Below are positions 57,848 to 59,939 of a DNA stretch of 59,939 bases, piece after piece. Each line of letters starts with the position of its first letter. Position 1 is the first letter of the stretch. The position numbers and the translations under genes are program-made. The DNA is from Eubacteriales bacterium (lineage in GTDB: Bacteria > Bacillota > Clostridia > Oscillospirales > Oscillospiraceae): NCBI GenBank assembly GCA_030531595.1, contig JAUNND010000004.1, forward strand, positions 1 to 59,939, given 5' to 3'. The notes beneath the pieces were generated by a model. It saw only the letters and a program-made list of their open reading frames with translations, was not told where the DNA came from and made no database searches.

Positions 57848-57966
57848 GATCTTTTCCTTTCTGTATTTGATTGAAAATCTTTTATAGTGTTTTTTATTAT
57901 CTACCTTTTCAAATTCAGTGTCAATATTTTTATTATTATTTTTTTCATGTATTATTAGAAATGATA

Positions 57967-58000
57967 TCCCCCTGTTCACTGATTACTGTGAACAGGGGGA
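57967..58000. terminator. strong terminator hairpin
   Basis: A perfect 13-bp stem TCCCCCTGTTCAC/GTGAACAGGGGGA (57967-57979 with 57988-58000). On the minus strand it ends the radical SAM gene. Confidence 0.75.
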
Positions 58001-58007
58001 TAAATTA

Positions 58008-58898
58008 TTATACTCCCGTGCCGTCAAATTGCGGTATCATTTCATCTGTCGCTGAACAGACGTCCTGCCAGTAGCCGTCTGTCAGACCGCAGTTTACCAT
58101 ATATCTGTAAAGATTTCGGCTGACAGCGGGGTCGATGCGTTTTTGAAGCTCCGGGAAACGTTCAAGCCCCGGCATAGGGGTATACTGGCTCATAAGAGAA
58201 AAAAGCACGGAGTTTTCGGGAAAGGTGTCGGATATGCGGTCTATTACCTCCATTGAGTTTTCCTCACATTCGGGCAGAATGAGGTGACGGATCAGCACAC
58301 CCGAGGTCATTATTCCGTCCCCGTCAAGCTTATATGCCCCTGTCTGGCGGAACATCTCCTTTACAGCCTCTAAAGCGACAGTCGGATAATCAGACGCATA
58401 CGAGTATTTTGCGGCTAAGTCCGACTGCGCGTATTTATAGTCCGGCATATAGACCTGTACGAGCCCTTCAAGCATTCTGAGACTTTCAACGCTCTCATAG
58501 CCGGACGAGTTCCATACGACGGGAATACCGAGTTCAAGTCCGTCGAGCGCATCGCGTATGACCCTCACAAAATGGGTCGGAGTGACAAGATTTATGTTAT
58601 GCACCCCTGTGTCCCGCAGTCTGAGCATCGTGTCACGCAGCTCTGACACGGTGAGTGCTTTACCGCCGCTTTTTCCCCTGCTTATCTCACGGTTCTGGCA
58701 GAAAACACAGCGGAGATTGCAGCCTGTGAAGAATACCGCCCCCGAGCCGTTCACGCCTGAAATACAAGGCTCCTCCCCGAAATGGGGAGCCGCTCTTACG
58801 ACCGTCGGAAGCACGGCACAGCCGCAGAAACCGCTGCCCTTTATATCATTTCTGAGCGCCCCGCACTGTCTCGGACAGTCATTACAGATATATTCCAT
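58008..58898 (-). CDS. radical SAM protein, PflA-activase-like
   Basis: A 296-residue protein from ATG 58898 (MEYICNDCPRQCGALRND; SD AAGGAAG 7 nt upstream, too close for ATG 58904). A Cys motif at the start (CNDCPRQC...GFCGC) precedes the radical SAM cluster FFTGCNLRCVFCQNREIS (CxxxCxxC, about residues 60-68). The barrel follows with NLVTPTHFVRVIRDAL, VWNSSGYESVESLRML and YMPDYKYAQSDLAAKYS. It belongs to the group annotated as PflA-like or 'radical SAM protein' in Clostridia. No glycyl-radical enzyme partner is next to it, so its target is unknown. Confidence 0.85.
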   Translation of the reverse strand: MEYICNDCPRQCGALRNDIKGSGFCGCAVLPTVVRAAPHFGEEPCISGVNGSGAVFFTGCNLRCVFCQNREISRGKSGGKALTVSELRDTMLRLRDTGVHNINLVTPTHFVRVIRDALDGLELGIPVVWNSSGYESVESLRMLEGLVQVYMPDYKYAQSDLAAKYSYASDYPTVALEAVKEMFRQTGAYKLDGDGIMTSGVLIRHLILPECEENSMEVIDRISDTFPENSVLFSLMSQYTPMPGLERFPELQKRIDPAVSRNLYRYMVNCGLTDGYWQDVCSATDEMIPQFDGTGV

Positions 58899-59113
58899 GA
58901 ACATACTTCCTTTTTAACATGAAATAATATACAAAAACAACAAAAAATGAGTTTCAGCGCCACTGATTATACCCCTGTTTTGTCTAATATGCAAGAAATC
59001 AAAAAAATCCGAAAAAAGTACATGATTTTTGAATTATTTGTGATAAAATGATGCAGGATTTGATACAGATGTATGAAAAGACAGATGATCAATAAATTTG
59101 CGGTGAATTAAAA

Positions 59114-59602
59114 ATGCTTGATATTATCCTCGTTGAACCGGAAATCCCACATAACACCGGGGCTATCGCCAGAACCTGCGCGGCGACCGGCGCAAGACTG
59201 CATCTTATCAGGCCTCTGGGGTTTGATATTTCCGACAAATATGTCAAACGATGCGGGCTGGACTACTGGTATCTTGTCGATATGACCGTATACGAAAACC
59301 TTGATGAATTTTTTGAAAAGAACGGGGATAACGGTCTTTATCTTGCCACGACCAAAGCGCCGAGAGCGTACCATCAGGTCGATATGAGCGGTGATGTGAA
59401 GCTGATGTTCGGTAAGGAGACTGCGGGTCTTCCTCAGTGGCTCAGAGAAAAATATTTTGACCGCTGCATTAGAATTCCGATGATCAGCGAGGCGAGAAGC
59501 CTCAACCTTTCAAACTCCGTTGCGATACTGGCCTATGAAGCACTGAAGCAGCAGGGCTTTCCGGGACTTATGAATACAGGCTCAATGGCTGAGACCCATT
59601 AA
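59114..59602 (+). CDS. trmL: tRNA (cytidine(34)-2'-O)-methyltransferase
   Basis: A 162-residue SPOUT methyltransferase. Start LDIILVEPEIPHNTGAIART; knot motifs LMFGKETAGLP and IPMISEARSLNLSNSVAILA, ending in the usual short tail. It methylates the wobble ribose of tRNA-Leu species with SAM. Length and motifs fit TrmL/CspR without the extra domains of TrmH. ATG 59114 lacks a strong SD (GCGGTGA). A small hairpin ACGGC/GCCGT with TTTT (59613-59632) follows before pgk. Confidence 0.92.
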   Translation: MLDIILVEPEIPHNTGAIARTCAATGARLHLIRPLGFDISDKYVKRCGLDYWYLVDMTVYENLDEFFEKNGDNGLYLATTKAPRAYHQVDMSGDVKLMFGKETAGLPQWLREKYFDRCIRIPMISEARSLNLSNSVAILAYEALKQQGFPGLMNTGSMAETH

Positions 59603-59666
59603 ATCGCTTTCCCACGGCGGATGCCGTTTTTGATATGTAATTAAAATTTTTAATTGGAGGCACATT

Positions 59667-59939
59667 ATGAACTACAACAAAAAAACAGTCTGTGATGCTG
59701 ACGTTAAGGGCAAGAAGGTCCTTCTTCGCTGCGACTTTAACGTTCCTCAGGACAAGACCACCGGTGCCATCACCAGCGACAAGCGCATCGTTGCCGCTCT
59801 TCCCACCATTAAGTATCTGCTCGATCAGGGCGCAGCCGTTATCGCCTGCTCTCACCTCGGCAAGCCTAACGCCACCTTTGAGTCCTTCGTAAAGAAGCAG
59901 ACCGAAAAGGGCAAGGATCCCGCAACGCTCACTGAGGAA
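59667..59939 (+). CDS. pgk: phosphoglycerate kinase, 3' end beyond window
   Basis: The first 91 codons only. [40 protein letters not shown] (family substrate motif RxDFNVP), [20 protein letters not shown] and CSHLGKPN are diagnostic of the N-domain, which binds 3-phosphoglycerate. SD TTGGAGG, ATG 59667. The ATP-binding half lies outside the window. Glycolytic, cytosolic. Confidence 0.95.
   Translation, partial: MNYNKKTVCDADVKGKKVLLRCDFNVPQDKTTGAITSDKRIVAALPTIKYLLDQGAAVIACSHLGKPNATFESFVKKQTEKGKDPATLTEE

Overview
The window reads as a chromosomal segment of a low-to-mid GC, spore-lineage Firmicute of class Clostridia, most likely an Oscillospirales/Ruminococcaceae-type gut bacterium. This is inferred from gene order (ftsEX followed by two M23 peptidases and an S41 protease; scr-dnaX-ybaB; greA-lysS; DUF421-DUF4363-nrdR), from strong SD sequences and from sigma-A promoters with 17-bp spacers. 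No taxonomy search was possible.

Layout. 1-5.5 kb, minus strand: a partial tRNA-Ala and an operon resembling Bacillus ydjGHI (SPFH protein, zinc-ribbon protein, TPM protein), headed by a secreted Ig-like protein. 5.5-7.2 kb: tRNA-Gly, a lipoprotein and a MerR regulator with a classic 19-bp-spacer promoter. 7.2-7.4 kb: a hairpin-rich element flanked by two copies of a terminator hairpin. 7.7-11.1 kb: polyphosphate kinase and a ROK sugar kinase.

11.4-26.0 kb is the most interesting part. It looks like one transcription unit, with a 17-bp-spaced promoter at 11400 and a strong terminator at 25942. It encodes a three-module NRPS (C-A-T-C-A-T-C-A-T-R, about 3495 aa), a MATE exporter fused to a degenerate RsbW-like HATPase, a membrane SpoIIE/PP2C phosphatase that carries its own HATPase, and a STAS anti-anti-sigma-like protein. 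The genes are separated by only 15-16 nt. The R domain implies release of an aldehyde (or alcohol). The first C domain implies N-acylation. A1 and A3 share an unusual pocket with Lys at position 239, which suggests an acidic residue, while A2 looks hydrophobic. My model is an exported N-acyl-(Glu-like)-X-(Glu-like)-aldehyde, a protease-inhibitor type product, produced together with a partner-switching module.

26-32.5 kb: small regulatory operons (MarR plus membrane protein plus a flavodoxin-fold gene remnant; a leucine-rich-repeat protein; a GntR/YtrA-ABC exporter) and a NahK-like kinase. 32.5-42.8 kb: rsuA, a CdaR-like regulator, ftsEX and its peptidoglycan hydrolase partners, greA and an unusual lysS with a C-terminal Trbp111-type domain. 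42.8-43.1 kb: a MITE-like inverted-repeat element and the 3' relic of an aquaporin gene. 43.1-49.5 kb: an amino-sugar cluster (degenerate NagB paralogue, GlmM, GlmU-acetyltransferase-like beta-helix), DUF421/DUF4363, nrdR, an acyltransferase and a conserved unknown. 49.5-59.9 kb: SRP RNA, dnaX, ybaB, a C_GCAxxG-type protein, malQ, phosphofructokinase, an FMN-dependent hydroxy-acid oxidase, a radical SAM activase-like protein, trmL and the start of pgk.

Limits: all functional calls come from reading motifs. No alignment, structure prediction or database search was run, and the substrate predictions are hand alignments.
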